Source: Hyphomicrobiales bacterium
Lineage (GTDB): Bacteria; Pseudomonadota; Alphaproteobacteria; Rhizobiales; Rhizobiaceae
Assembly: GCA_900489925.1 (NCBI GenBank)
Contig: UEHQ01000012.1
Location: forward strand, 124,001 to 188,000
Direction of reading: 5' to 3'
DNA: 64,000 nucleotides
Position numbers and translations under genes: made by a program
Part shown: positions 1 to 8,766 of the stretch, piece by piece
Layout: every line of letters starts with the position of its first letter
Numbering within the stretch: the stretch's first letter is position 1
Notes under the pieces: generated by a model
What the model saw: the letters and a program-made list of their open reading frames with translations, nothing else
What the model was told of the DNA's origin: nothing
Database searches by the model: none

Positions 1-1369
1 CGAAGCAGATGTGAGCGCCGGCATCCTTGAGCGTGCGCCAGGCATAGCTCAGCGGCCAACGAGCGGGGCCGATGCGCGATACGGTCGGCTCCAGCGGCAC
101 ACCCATGCAGCCCGGCGGATGCGGCGGCTGCATCGAGGCTACGACCCCGAGCTCGGCAAATCGCGAGATGTCCGAACCATGCACCACTTCGATATGCTCG
201 ATACGGTGGCGGCTGTCCCGAACCCCGTTCGCCTCGCGCGCCGCGGCATAGCCGTCGAGCACCGCCTTGACGGCACCGTCGCCGATCGCATGAACGGCAA
301 TCTGCAGGCCCCGGCGATCAGCTTCGACCGCGACTTCGCGAAACTGCTCGGCGGTAAACAGTCCCTCACCACAATAGTCGGGGCGATCGGCATAGGGCTC
401 GACCATGACCGCGGTCCAGCTGTCGAGAACGCCATCGAAGAACACCTTGACCACGCCGGAGCGCAGGAAGTCGCTGTCGTAGCGCGCTGCCATCTCCGAG
501 GCTTTTTCAAGCATATCGACCGACATGAAATTCTTGAAATGAAACGGGATCATCACGCGGCACGGTAGCGCGCCGTCCTCTTCCTCTATCGCGGCAAGGA
601 GTTCCAGCTGATAGAGGTTGCCGTCCATGTTCTGGATCGTGGTGATGCCATGCCGGGCGCAATAGTCGAGACCGAGCCGCATCACATCCATATCCGTGCG
701 CCATTCCGCTGCAGTCGGTCGCGGATCCGGCTCACCACCCGTCGAAAGGCCGAGGCGATAGCGCCCGAAGCCGCCGGCTGCCTGAACCGGGCTGAAAGCC
801 TCCATTTCGCGGAGTTCGCCGGTTGCAAGGCCATCTGCGCCCATGACGATCTCGTTGCCAGGCCGAAGCTGCTTGCCTTCGAGAAGCCCGGACAGCTCGA
901 GCGCCCTTGTGTTGGCCCACGCCGTATGATGATCGGGGGCAAAAAGTATCAGGCCCTGATCCGGCCAGATCTTATCGAGATCGTGCCGTGTCAGGCGATC
1001 CGTCTCGCCGAGTAGCGTGTAATCCGCCCCCTGGGCGAAGAGAATTTTCTGTTCGTCGCGGCCCTGAGCATATTGCCGAACGGCGGCCGTCAGCTCGTCC
1101 AATCCGGATACGCCCTTGAGCTGAAGGTGGTCCAGCTCCGCCGCCCCGGAAAACAGATGCATGTGATTCTCGGAAAAGCCGGGCGTAACGGAAGCGCCGG
1201 CGGCATCGACTATCCGCGTATCCGGCCCACGCCAGCTCGCCGGACCGTTGCCAGCCTCCACGCCCTGTATCTTCCCGTCGGAAACAGCGATGGTAGAAAG
1301 ACCCGGCCACGTTGTACCAGGCGACAGGACGCGCGCATTGACAATGAGAAGCTCGGCAAAATCGGACAT
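1..1369 (-). CDS. Amidohydrolase family 3 (YtcJ-like) metal-dependent hydrolase, 3' end cut off by window edge
   Basis: The reverse-strand frame runs open from an ATG at 1369 to the window start (456 codons, no stop), so the C-terminus is missing; YtcJ-like proteins are usually about 540 aa. The N-terminus has the beta-sandwich start seen in the family (LLIVNARVLSPG), followed near residue 60 by PGFSENHMHL, the HxH metal-binding motif of amidohydrolases. Later segments (HAIGDGAVKAVLDGY, RHRIEHIEVV) match the conserved His and Asp/Glu regions of the family. An AGGA lies about 10 nt upstream of the ATG. It follows the sugar importer operon in the same direction but 190 bp away, so co-transcription is uncertain. 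Substrate unknown; possibly an N-substituted amide or formamide. Confidence 0.85.
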   Translation of the reverse strand, partial: MSDFAELLIVNARVLSPGTTWPGLSTIAVSDGKIQGVEAGNGPASWRGPDTRIVDAAGASVTPGFSENHMHLFSGAAELDHLQLKGVSGLDELTAAVRQYAQGRDEQKILFAQGADYTLLGETDRLTRHDLDKIWPDQGLILFAPDHHTAWANTRALELSGLLEGKQLRPGNEIVMGADGLATGELREMEAFSPVQAAGGFGRYRLGLSTGGEPDPRPTAAEWRTDMDVMRLGLDYCARHGITTIQNMDGNLYQLELLAAIEEEDGALPCRVMIPFHFKNFMSVDMLEKASEMAARYDSDFLRSGVVKVFFDGVLDSWTAVMVEPYADRPDYCGEGLFTAEQFREVAVEADRRGLQIAVHAIGDGAVKAVLDGYAAAREANGVRDSRHRIEHIEVVHGSDISRFAELGVVASMQPPHPPGCMGVPLEPTVSRIGPARWPLSYAWRTLKDAGAHICF

Positions 1370-1518
1370 GGCTGGCTGATCCTGAATCGGAAAAGGAATG
1401 AGACCCAGCTAATCATGCTCCGCGGCAGCCAGACAAGGCCTGATCGAATCTAAAAGATCCGTGGCGCCAGATTGTTCAGCAGGCGCTCGAAACGTCCACG
1501 TGAGGACGCCAGGCGAGG

Positions 1519-1548
1519 TGGTTCACCCGGCAGTCGCCGGATGAACCA
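1519..1548 (-). other. Intergenic hairpin after the sugar-binding protein gene
   Basis: TGGTTCA and TGAACCA flank CCGGC and GCCGG around a 4-nt loop, with one internal mismatch (A/C). It lies just beyond the stop of the binding-protein gene. There is no T-run on the leftward strand, so it is more likely a 3'-end-stabilising or Rho-associated hairpin than a classical intrinsic terminator. Confidence 0.5.
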
Positions 1549-1558
1549 TTGCATAAGG

Positions 1559-2875
1559 TTAGTTGGCAAGCAGGTCGTTGACGCGGGTTTCCGCATCAGT
1601 CAGCGCGGCATCAATTTCCTTCTGGCCGGTGATGGCGGAGGCCATTTCTTCGCCGATGATGTCATTGACGGCGAACTGATGACGAACCTGTGCCGGCAGC
1701 GGCTTGGCAACATTCGCGATGCTGAGGATCGTGGTGCGATGCGGCAGCGCCTTGAACTCAGCCGAGTCGATGACTGCCTGCTGAGCCGGCAGGTGACCGG
1801 TCCGAGACCAATCGAAGTTATGATCGGCCATGAACTTCAGGAACTTGCCGATAGCGGCAACCTGTTCAGGAGAACGATCCTTCTTCGTCATTGCCCAGGA
1901 GTGGCCGTCCGACCAGTAGGCCGGCTCACCACCGAATACCGGCGGATATGGATAGACCGCGTAGCCGTTGCTGAGCGGATTGTCTGCCTGCTTCGACAGA
2001 GCATCGAAATCGCCGACGACCCAGGTGCCGTTCAGGAGCACGCCGCCATCACCCTTGGTGAAGCCGGACAGGGATGCAGCGTAGTCCTGATCCTTCGTCG
2101 TCAGATCCTGATCATAGATGTCCTTGAACAGCTGAACGATCTTCTTGGCTTCAGGCGTGTTGAGCTTGACGTGGGTCGGATCCGCGAAGAAGTCCGACTT
2201 CATCTGCGTCAGGTAGATATAGAGCGCACGATAGAAGGCGCCCTTTTCGTTGGCCATGCTCTGGACGAGATAGGGCTTGCCGGTCTTTTCCTTGAACTGC
2301 TTTGCCTGTGCGAGCAGCTCGTCGGCGGTCTTCGGCAGCACCGGCGTGCCGTCGTCATTCACCAGACCTGCCTGGCGGAAGTAGTTCATGTTGATGTGCC
2401 ACAGCATCGTGTGAGAATCGATCGGAAGACCGAAGATCTGGCCTTCCTTCGTCACACCTTCGCGGCCAGCGGAGGTGAAAGCCGAAGGCTCCACGCCGGC
2501 AGCCTTGAGAACCGCATCGAGAGGCTCGAGAAGCCCCTTCGACTGGTAGTCGGAGAGAACGGATTCGTGAATGGTGACGACATCCGGCGGCTCGCCCGAT
2601 GCCAGCTGTGCCGTCAGCTGGTCGTAGCCGGGCCATTCGACGGTGTTTACGTTGATCTTGATGTCCGGATTGTCGGCAACGAACTTGTTGATCTGCGAGG
2701 TGATGATCCCGCACTCGCCGACAGCCTTGCTGACGTCGGTGTTGGTGCCCCAATCGGCGTCGCACGATCCGAAGAAGCGCTGGACGGTGATTTCGACCGG
2801 ATCAGCGGCCGCGGCCGGCCACGACGCCATGGTCATGGCCGCCGCCAGTAAGATGTTTCTCAAGCTAGTCTTCAT
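1559..2875 (-). CDS. Sugar ABC transporter periplasmic substrate-binding protein (family 1)
   Basis: A 438-aa protein with a typical Sec signal peptide (positive start, hydrophobic core, cleavage after about ...WPAAAA near residue 24), followed by an extracellular-solute-binding family 1 fold (DQLTAQLASGEPPDVVTIHES; GGVLLNGTWVVGDFD). It should capture a mono- or oligosaccharide in the periplasm and deliver it to the MalF/MalG-type permeases encoded upstream at 2938-4670. A strong GGAGGAG ribosome-binding site precedes the ATG. The binding protein is the last gene of the GH2-malK-malF-malG operon; it is often first in such operons. Ligand not deducible, but the operon's GH2 enzyme suggests a beta-linked glycoside or a product of it. 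Confidence 0.93.
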   Translation of the reverse strand: MKTSLRNILLAAAMTMASWPAAAADPVEITVQRFFGSCDADWGTNTDVSKAVGECGIITSQINKFVADNPDIKINVNTVEWPGYDQLTAQLASGEPPDVVTIHESVLSDYQSKGLLEPLDAVLKAAGVEPSAFTSAGREGVTKEGQIFGLPIDSHTMLWHINMNYFRQAGLVNDDGTPVLPKTADELLAQAKQFKEKTGKPYLVQSMANEKGAFYRALYIYLTQMKSDFFADPTHVKLNTPEAKKIVQLFKDIYDQDLTTKDQDYAASLSGFTKGDGGVLLNGTWVVGDFDALSKQADNPLSNGYAVYPYPPVFGGEPAYWSDGHSWAMTKKDRSPEQVAAIGKFLKFMADHNFDWSRTGHLPAQQAVIDSAEFKALPHRTTILSIANVAKPLPAQVRHQFAVNDIIGEEMASAITGQKEIDAALTDAETRVNDLLAN

Positions 2876-2937
2876 TGCAATCTCCTCCTATTGCTTGCGA
2901 AAACGCGGGTTGAAACCGGATTGTCAGGTCATGATCG

Positions 2938-3786
2938 TCATCTCACTGCGTAACCCGAAACCGCAGTGACGATGTATTTCTGGAAGAACAGGTAAACGAC
3001 GAGTGTCGGCAGCCCTGCGAACACCGCCTGGGCCATCAGGAAGCCAAGGCCTTCTGTCTGGGCGAAGTTCATCTGCATGGAAGCGATGCCTGTCGTGATC
3101 GTGTACATGTCCTTCTTGGTCGCAGAGATGAGCGGCCAGAGATAGTCGTTCCAGGCACCAAGGAAGGTGAACACACCGAGTGTCGCCTGGGCCGGGATGG
3201 TCAGGGGCAGAAGCACCTTCCAGAAGATCTTTAAGCGTGACGCGTTGTCGAGCATTGCCGCCTCGTCCAGCTCCCTGGGAATCTCCCGGAAATACTGGGT
3301 CATCAAGAAAACACCGAATGGCGCAGCCAGGCCCGGCAGGATCAGCCCCGGATAAGTATTATGCAGCCGCAGCATGCTGAAGATCTGATGGCGCGCGACA
3401 ATCACCGCCTGCTCCGGCACGGCAAGGCCGAACAGAACGATGACGAAGAGAATGTCGCGTCCAGGAAAGCGCAGCCGGGCAAAACCATAGCCGGCGAGCG
3501 ACGACAGGATCAGCACGCCGAGCGTCATGCCCGACGAAACGATGAGACTGTTCAGGAACCAGCGGAAAACGTTCGATCCGCCGAAAACGTCCACGTAATT
3601 CTTGACCGTATAGGGAACGTGGAAGACCGAATTCGTGTCCAGCTTCAGTTCCGCGTTGAGCTTGAACGACAGTCCGACGACCCAGAGGATCGGCACGACC
3701 ATGATCAGGCCAGCGACCACGACGGCCAGAAGGATGATGCGATCGCCGAGGGTTTTTCCGACCATGCCGGAGCTTGTGCCGCTCAT
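2938..3786 (-). CDS. Carbohydrate ABC transporter permease, MalG type
   Basis: A 282-aa inner-membrane protein with about six transmembrane helices and the binding-protein-dependent permease EAA loop (ELDEAAMLDNASRLKIFWKVLLPLT), which docks on the ATPase. The ATG at 3786 is chosen because it overlaps the upstream permease stop by 4 nt (ATGA), typical of translational coupling; the frame stays open further upstream but that part is out-of-frame coding of the neighbour. It pairs with the MalF-type subunit at 3783-4670 and the MalK-type ATPase at 4667-5749. Length is normal for the family. Confidence 0.93.
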   Translation of the reverse strand: MSGTSSGMVGKTLGDRIILLAVVVAGLIMVVPILWVVGLSFKLNAELKLDTNSVFHVPYTVKNYVDVFGGSNVFRWFLNSLIVSSGMTLGVLILSSLAGYGFARLRFPGRDILFVIVLFGLAVPEQAVIVARHQIFSMLRLHNTYPGLILPGLAAPFGVFLMTQYFREIPRELDEAAMLDNASRLKIFWKVLLPLTIPAQATLGVFTFLGAWNDYLWPLISATKKDMYTITTGIASMQMNFAQTEGLGFLMAQAVFAGLPTLVVYLFFQKYIVTAVSGYAVR

Positions 3787-4670
3787 CGATTTTCTCCGCG
3801 CCGGTTGGAAAGGAAGTATTGCAGCATGCCGGCCATCAGGATGATCGCGAACAGAACCTGCGAGGTCGCAGCACCCATGCCGACATCGAAACGGGTGAAG
3901 GCAACGTCGTAGATGTAAAGGACGATCGGCCTCGAAGCGTTGTTGGGGCCGCCCTGCGTCATCAGCTGCGCCTGGCCGAACACCTGGAACTGGAGCACGC
4001 TCTGAATGATCAGCACGAGCAGGAATGTCCGGCGGATCGACGGAAGCGTGATGCGCCACAGCGTCTTCCAGCGCCCGGCATTGTCGAGCGCCGCGGCTTC
4101 ATAGATCTCGCCTGGAACCTGTTGCAGGGCCGCTAGGAACAGCATCATCGGCAAGCCCACGCCCCACCAGACTGTTGCGATCGCAACAGCAGGAAGCGCA
4201 AGGCGCGCATTGCTGAGGAAGGTGACCTGCGGCAGGCCGAACCAGCCGAAGATGTTGGAAAGCAGGCCGATATCGGGAATGAAGACAATGCGCCATATCA
4301 GCGTCACCACCGTGACCGAGAGCACCGACGAGGCGAAAAAGACGGCGCGCATCACCGAGGCAAAGCGTGTCTTGCGATTGAGCGCCAAGGCGAGTGACAA
4401 GCCAAACACGGCAAGAACCGGCACGGTCAGGACAACGAAATAGAGCGTATTCAGTACCGCGCCGCGGAAAATCTTGTCGTTGAACAGACGCGTATAGTTG
4501 GCAAGCCCGACAAACTTGCCAGGGCCGAAGAGGTCCGCCTTCGTCAATCCGAGCCAGAAGCCCCAAAAGAGCGGGATGACCAGCAGGCAGATGAAAACAA
4601 ACACGAACGGCGCAACGAACAACCCATTCCGCAGGCGGGATTCGTTCATGTGCATGGCCTGGCTCATCAC
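3783..4670 (-). CDS. Carbohydrate ABC transporter permease, MalF/UgpA type
   Basis: A 295-aa integral membrane protein with about six hydrophobic helices and a conserved cytoplasmic EAA motif (GEIYEAAALDNAGRWKTLWRITLPSI). It is short, without the long periplasmic loop of enteric MalF, which is usual for rhizobial sugar importers. Both ends overlap neighbours by 4 nt (ATPase upstream, MalG-type permease downstream), indicating one coupled operon. It forms the transmembrane channel with the MalG-type subunit. Confidence 0.93.
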   Translation of the reverse strand: MMSQAMHMNESRLRNGLFVAPFVFVFICLLVIPLFWGFWLGLTKADLFGPGKFVGLANYTRLFNDKIFRGAVLNTLYFVVLTVPVLAVFGLSLALALNRKTRFASVMRAVFFASSVLSVTVVTLIWRIVFIPDIGLLSNIFGWFGLPQVTFLSNARLALPAVAIATVWWGVGLPMMLFLAALQQVPGEIYEAAALDNAGRWKTLWRITLPSIRRTFLLVLIIQSVLQFQVFGQAQLMTQGGPNNASRPIVLYIYDVAFTRFDVGMGAATSQVLFAIILMAGMLQYFLSNRRGENR

Positions 4671-5749
4671 GCGGCCTCCGCCGTGTGATAGCCGCGGCCG
4701 GTCGCGTCAAACAGGTGGGTTCTGCGGCCGTCGAACGTCAGCGCCACAGCCGCGCCGGGCGCGAGCGGGCTATCGCCCTTGGCTTCAGCCACCAGCAGCG
4801 AGTTGTCTGCGATGCGCGCATAAACCAGCGTGCGATCGCCCAAACGCTCGATCACCTCGACGACGGCATCGGTGTCGCCTGTTCCGGCCTGCCCGATCGA
4901 AATCGCTTCCGCACGGACACCCAGGGTGTAGTGGCCGGACGATGCCAGATCGTTGACGCGCACAGCCGTGCGGACGATCGCTCCATCGGTGAGGCGGACA
5001 GCCTCGCCCTCGAGTTTGACGGGCAGGAAGTTCATGGCAGGAGAACCGACGAACTCGGCGACGAAGCGCGTCGCAGGCCGTGCGTAGATCTCCATCGGCG
5101 TGCCGACCTGTTCGATGCGACGGTTGTTCATCACCACGATCCGGTGTGCGAGCGTCATCGCCTCGATCTGATCGTGCGTCACGAAGACCATCGTCGACTT
5201 GACCCGGTTGTGCAGCTGAGCGAGTTCGACGCGCGTTCTGACGCGCAGTGCCGCATCGAGGTTCGACAGAGGCTCGTCGAACAGGAAGGCCTGCGGCTCC
5301 TTGACGATCGCGCGGCCGATAGCCACGCGCTGACGCTGGCCGCCGGACAGTTGGCCCGGCTTGCGATCCAGCAGCTTGTCGAGAACAAGAACCTGCGCCG
5401 CCTCCGTTACCCGGCGACCGATCTCCGCTTCGTCGACGCCAATGTTGCGCAGGCCGAAGGCCATGTTGTCGCGAACGCTCATGTGCGGATAAAGCGCGTA
5501 GTGCTGGAACACCATGGCGATGCCGCGTTCGCCCGGTGGCAGATGATCGATGCGCTTGCCGTCGATGCGGATCTCGCCGCCGTCGATGCCCTCCAGCCCG
5601 GCAATCATTCGCAGCAAGGTGGATTTCCCGCACCCGGATGGGCCAAGGAAGACCATGAACTCGTTGGAGTTGATTGTCAGGGACAGATTGTCGATGACCT
5701 GCACGGCCCCGTACTGCTTGCTTATGTTTACCAGTTCAATGAGCGCCAC
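4667..5749 (-). CDS. Sugar ABC transporter ATP-binding protein, MalK/UgpC family
   Basis: A 360-aa ATPase. Walker A is GPSGCGKST at residues 36-44, Q-loop Q82, signature LSGGQ at 134-138, Walker B LFDEP with D158/E159, and switch His at 192. Beyond about residue 235 is a C-terminal OB/TOBE regulatory domain typical of MalK/UgpC. It energises the permease pair encoded immediately downstream (4-nt overlap). UgpC-family ATPases can serve more than one importer, which matters here because an orphan sugar-binding protein lies at 35.0-36.3 kb. Confidence 0.95.
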   Translation of the reverse strand: MALIELVNISKQYGAVQVIDNLSLTINSNEFMVFLGPSGCGKSTLLRMIAGLEGIDGGEIRIDGKRIDHLPPGERGIAMVFQHYALYPHMSVRDNMAFGLRNIGVDEAEIGRRVTEAAQVLVLDKLLDRKPGQLSGGQRQRVAIGRAIVKEPQAFLFDEPLSNLDAALRVRTRVELAQLHNRVKSTMVFVTHDQIEAMTLAHRIVVMNNRRIEQVGTPMEIYARPATRFVAEFVGSPAMNFLPVKLEGEAVRLTDGAIVRTAVRVNDLASSGHYTLGVRAEAISIGQAGTGDTDAVVEVIERLGDRTLVYARIADNSLLVAEAKGDSPLAPGAAVALTFDGRRTHLFDATGRGYHTAEAA

Positions 5750-5827
5750 GTATTCCTCCCGTGATTGGGCTCCAGAGCCTTGCCGTGCGAGACTGGGTGC
5801 GGCCTTCCGCGCCCAGCTCTGACATCG

Positions 5828-8596
5828 TCACTTGCTCTGATTGACCGTCGCAACCATGGCGTCGAACAAGGCGGCAGCGACCGCATCCGTGCCGGCATCT
5901 GCGTTGGTCAGCCGGAAAGTCGTCGCAACGAGATTGCCGCGGCCGACGCGGCGCTCGGCGATCGTGACCGCAGGCTTGTGAACCCAACCGATGACAAGCC
6001 CGCCGTGGACCGGTCCGGCATATTCGAACGTGCGGAAGCCCGTCATGACGTGATGCGGCACGACCTTCTCGAACGACAGGTCGAGCAACGGACCGCCCGG
6101 CAGCGAAGCGAATGCACCTTCACGACGGATCCAGCTGAAGTTGGCAATCCAGTCGCCGCGCCACAGCGTGCCTTCACGCGCGATCAGGCCGATGCCTGGA
6201 AGCTGCTGATCGATACCGACCGGCATATCCCGCTCATCGATGGTCATCTCTCGATAAAGCTTTTCGCCGGCGGGAATGTCCGTGCGCAGATTGCGATGCG
6301 TAGGAACGCTGCCATCCGCGATCACGAAATAGCGCGCGCCGTGACGCATTGCCTCGATGTCGCTCTCGTCGAGGGCATGTGCCAGATTGACGTCAGCTCT
6401 TTCAGGCTCAGCGATAGGATAACCCAGCGTCTCGGCAAAGGCGCGAAGCGCCGGATCCTTGGAAGCGATGCTCGGCAGGTTGGCCCGGCTACGCCTTGCG
6501 TAGAGCGCGATATCGAGAACGTTGGTCGCAAGTCGCTGGCCATTCGACAGGACTTCGAACTCGATACGCAGCGTGCGATTGGCGTCGGCATCCGGCATCT
6601 GCATCGGCAGCACGCCGACACTTGCCACCGCATTGGCAGCCGTTGCCGGGAGAGCCCGCTCGTCGTCGTGCCCGTAGGTCCAGCGGATCGTTGCCCCATC
6701 GGGGATGGATGCACCACCGGTCGCGACCGAGAGATCAACCTCCAGAACATCCCCCGCGTAAGCCGACCAGGCAGTCGGGCGGGCGACAATCACGATATCG
6801 CTATTGATGCTTGCGAATTGGTCGTGGAAGACGCGCGGATTTCGGTTGATGTCGAGAAGGCCGTTCGCCTCCCAATGAACGTCGGTGAATTCCGTGATGA
6901 CGTAGCCGACGATCGTCGGATGCGCGCGCATCACTTCGATCTCGTACTTCAGATTTGCGAACTGGTACCACTGGGCGGCCTCGATGAACGAGCCGAAATC
7001 CTTGAAGACGGTATCCAGATGCAGCGATCGGAAGCGCTTCTGGACGCCGTGCGGATAGGCAACGCCATCGCCCCATGTCGCACCGGTCTCCATCCAGAAG
7101 GGTTCGGAGCCATCCTTGAGAAGGACCTTCGACGGATCAGGCAGCCCCCATACGCCAAACTCGGAAACGATAAGCGGCTCATCGCCCCGCCGCTGCGCAT
7201 CACCGAGACCCGAATAGGTCCACGCAGCGCCGCCGGCGAATTGCTTGGTGATGTCGTCCCACTCTTCGCGACGTTCAGGAACCGAGCGGTAATAGTGGTA
7301 GTCATTGAGATCCGACTTCACGTGGAAGTTCGGGAAGCAGGCCGAATTATCAGAAACGAGACGGCTCGGATCGAGCGCCTTCAGCCAGTCATAGGTCTCG
7401 GCCAGCCACTGGCGATGGTCAGCATTCTCGACGGTGCGCGTTCCCCAATCCTCGTTGATGATCGTCCAGGCGACGATCGACGGGTGATGGCCATCGCGTC
7501 GGACAATGCCCTCCATCGTCTCGCGCATACGTCTGGCCGACGCGTCGGTGAACGTCTGGACGTTCGGGATTTCAGTCCAGATCAAGAGCCCAAGCCGGTC
7601 GGCCACTTCGTAGTAGCGCGGATCGGGAACCTTGATGTGAATGCGCAGCGTATTTAGCCCGAGCTCCTTGGCCTTGCGGGCCTGATCCTCGAGAAACTCC
7701 AGCGAAGGAGGCGTGCAGATGCCGTCGGGATAGTAGTCCTGATCGAGTGCCGCACGCATGTAGAGAGGCGCACCATTCAGGAAGAGCTGCCCTTCCCGGG
7801 TCTCGATGGTGCGAAACCCGAACGTGACCGACGTGGTGTCGACGATTGCGCCCGCAGCGGAAAGGCTGATGTCAGCACGGTAGAGGTTCGGCGTCTCGGG
7901 CGACCACGCCTTCACCTGCGGAACGACGACGCTCAACGTACGGCCGGCCCCCTTGCCTGTCGCCTCCAGCGCACCGTCCGGCCCATGGATAAGGACGCGC
8001 ACCTCTGCGTCCGCAGCGGCGGCGGAAAGATCCAGATCGAAGCGGACGGCGCCGGATGCGAGGTCGGCCTTTGCCGTCGCATGCTTGATATGGCTGACAT
8101 CGCGGGCTTCCAGCGTCACCGACTGCCAGATGCCGCCGAGCGGGCCATACCAGCTCTGCTTGCCGTGCGGAATTTCCGCGAAAGGAAACTGCGGGTACTT
8201 GGTCGCGTCGGCGCTCGGGAGCGTGACCGAAACATCGATCTCGTTCTCCGCCCTGAGCACACTGCTCGGGATGCTCAACGTGAACGGAAGGTAGCCGCCT
8301 TCATGCGTCCCGATTGACTGACCGTTGACCGAGATTTCAGCGAAATAGTTCACCGCACCGAAGTGAAGGGAAATGTCGCGGTCGGCCCAATCCTGCGGCA
8401 GCGAGAACCGCCGACGATAGACCCCCTTGCCGAAAGCGTCACGCAGATCGGCGAATTCGGACTGCCATACGGACGGGACATTTGTCGAACGCCAATCGGC
8501 ATCGCTCTCGAACTTGAACTGCCAGAGGCCGTCGAGTGTCATTCGCTTGCGCGCATCCTGAGACGGCGCCAAAGCGGGCGTGACATGGGCGGTCAT
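5828..8596 (-). CDS. Glycoside hydrolase family 2 protein (beta-galactosidase/beta-glucuronidase-like)
   Basis: A 922-aa protein with GH2 architecture: N-terminal sugar-binding jelly roll (about 15-170), immunoglobulin-like domain (about 175-265), and TIM barrel (about 265-590). The acid/base is predicted as E382 in AWTIINED and the nucleophile as E479 in VSEFGVWG. Beyond about residue 590 lie extra beta-rich domains and a C-terminal part not assigned to a named domain. No signal peptide is seen, so it probably acts in the cytoplasm on imported glycoside. It is first in the operon, 78 bp upstream of the ATPase, behind a GGGAGAGAG ribosome-binding site. Specificity (galactoside, glucuronide, mannoside) cannot be told from sequence alone. 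Confidence 0.9.
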   Translation of the reverse strand: MTAHVTPALAPSQDARKRMTLDGLWQFKFESDADWRSTNVPSVWQSEFADLRDAFGKGVYRRRFSLPQDWADRDISLHFGAVNYFAEISVNGQSIGTHEGGYLPFTLSIPSSVLRAENEIDVSVTLPSADATKYPQFPFAEIPHGKQSWYGPLGGIWQSVTLEARDVSHIKHATAKADLASGAVRFDLDLSAAAADAEVRVLIHGPDGALEATGKGAGRTLSVVVPQVKAWSPETPNLYRADISLSAAGAIVDTTSVTFGFRTIETREGQLFLNGAPLYMRAALDQDYYPDGICTPPSLEFLEDQARKAKELGLNTLRIHIKVPDPRYYEVADRLGLLIWTEIPNVQTFTDASARRMRETMEGIVRRDGHHPSIVAWTIINEDWGTRTVENADHRQWLAETYDWLKALDPSRLVSDNSACFPNFHVKSDLNDYHYYRSVPERREEWDDITKQFAGGAAWTYSGLGDAQRRGDEPLIVSEFGVWGLPDPSKVLLKDGSEPFWMETGATWGDGVAYPHGVQKRFRSLHLDTVFKDFGSFIEAAQWYQFANLKYEIEVMRAHPTIVGYVITEFTDVHWEANGLLDINRNPRVFHDQFASINSDIVIVARPTAWSAYAGDVLEVDLSVATGGASIPDGATIRWTYGHDDERALPATAANAVASVGVLPMQMPDADANRTLRIEFEVLSNGQRLATNVLDIALYARRSRANLPSIASKDPALRAFAETLGYPIAEPERADVNLAHALDESDIEAMRHGARYFVIADGSVPTHRNLRTDIPAGEKLYREMTIDERDMPVGIDQQLPGIGLIAREGTLWRGDWIANFSWIRREGAFASLPGGPLLDLSFEKVVPHHVMTGFRTFEYAGPVHGGLVIGWVHKPAVTIAERRVGRGNLVATTFRLTNADAGTDAVAAALFDAMVATVNQSK

Positions 8597-8616
8597 GAAC
8601 TCTCTCCCTTGCGGAT

Positions 8617-8640
8617 TATGTTATTAGTTATATTATTAGT
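8617..8640 (-). promoter_or_regulatory. Tandem 12-bp repeat upstream of the GH2 operon
   Basis: On the leftward strand the sequence reads ACTAATAATATA then ACTAATAACATA, two head-to-tail copies differing at one base, lying 21-44 bp upstream of the GH2 start codon. The block sits in the divergent LacI/GH2 intergenic region, so it could be an operator or an AT-rich core promoter. It is not the inverted palindrome usual for LacI proteins. Confidence 0.4.
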
Positions 8641-8766
8641 GATGGGTATCGACATTATAACTTAGTGGCAAGCGGAAAATTCCACGATGCGCAAAACCCA
8701 CAGGGGCCGGTTGTCGGAAAAGTGGATTTTCTATAGCTTGATGAATGGGATGGGCCGATCGATGAA

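Noticed and set aside
1472..2851. Long rightward open frame (459 codons) opposite the sugar-binding protein gene
   Set aside because: It is antisense to a gene with a clear signal peptide, ribosome-binding site and family match; its translation is Arg/Leu/Val-rich without recognisable domains, as expected from GC-rich antisense frames.
5765..7657. 630-codon rightward frame opposite the GH2 gene
   Set aside because: The reverse-strand GH2 frame has intact catalytic motifs; the forward translation shows no domain and mirrors its codon structure.
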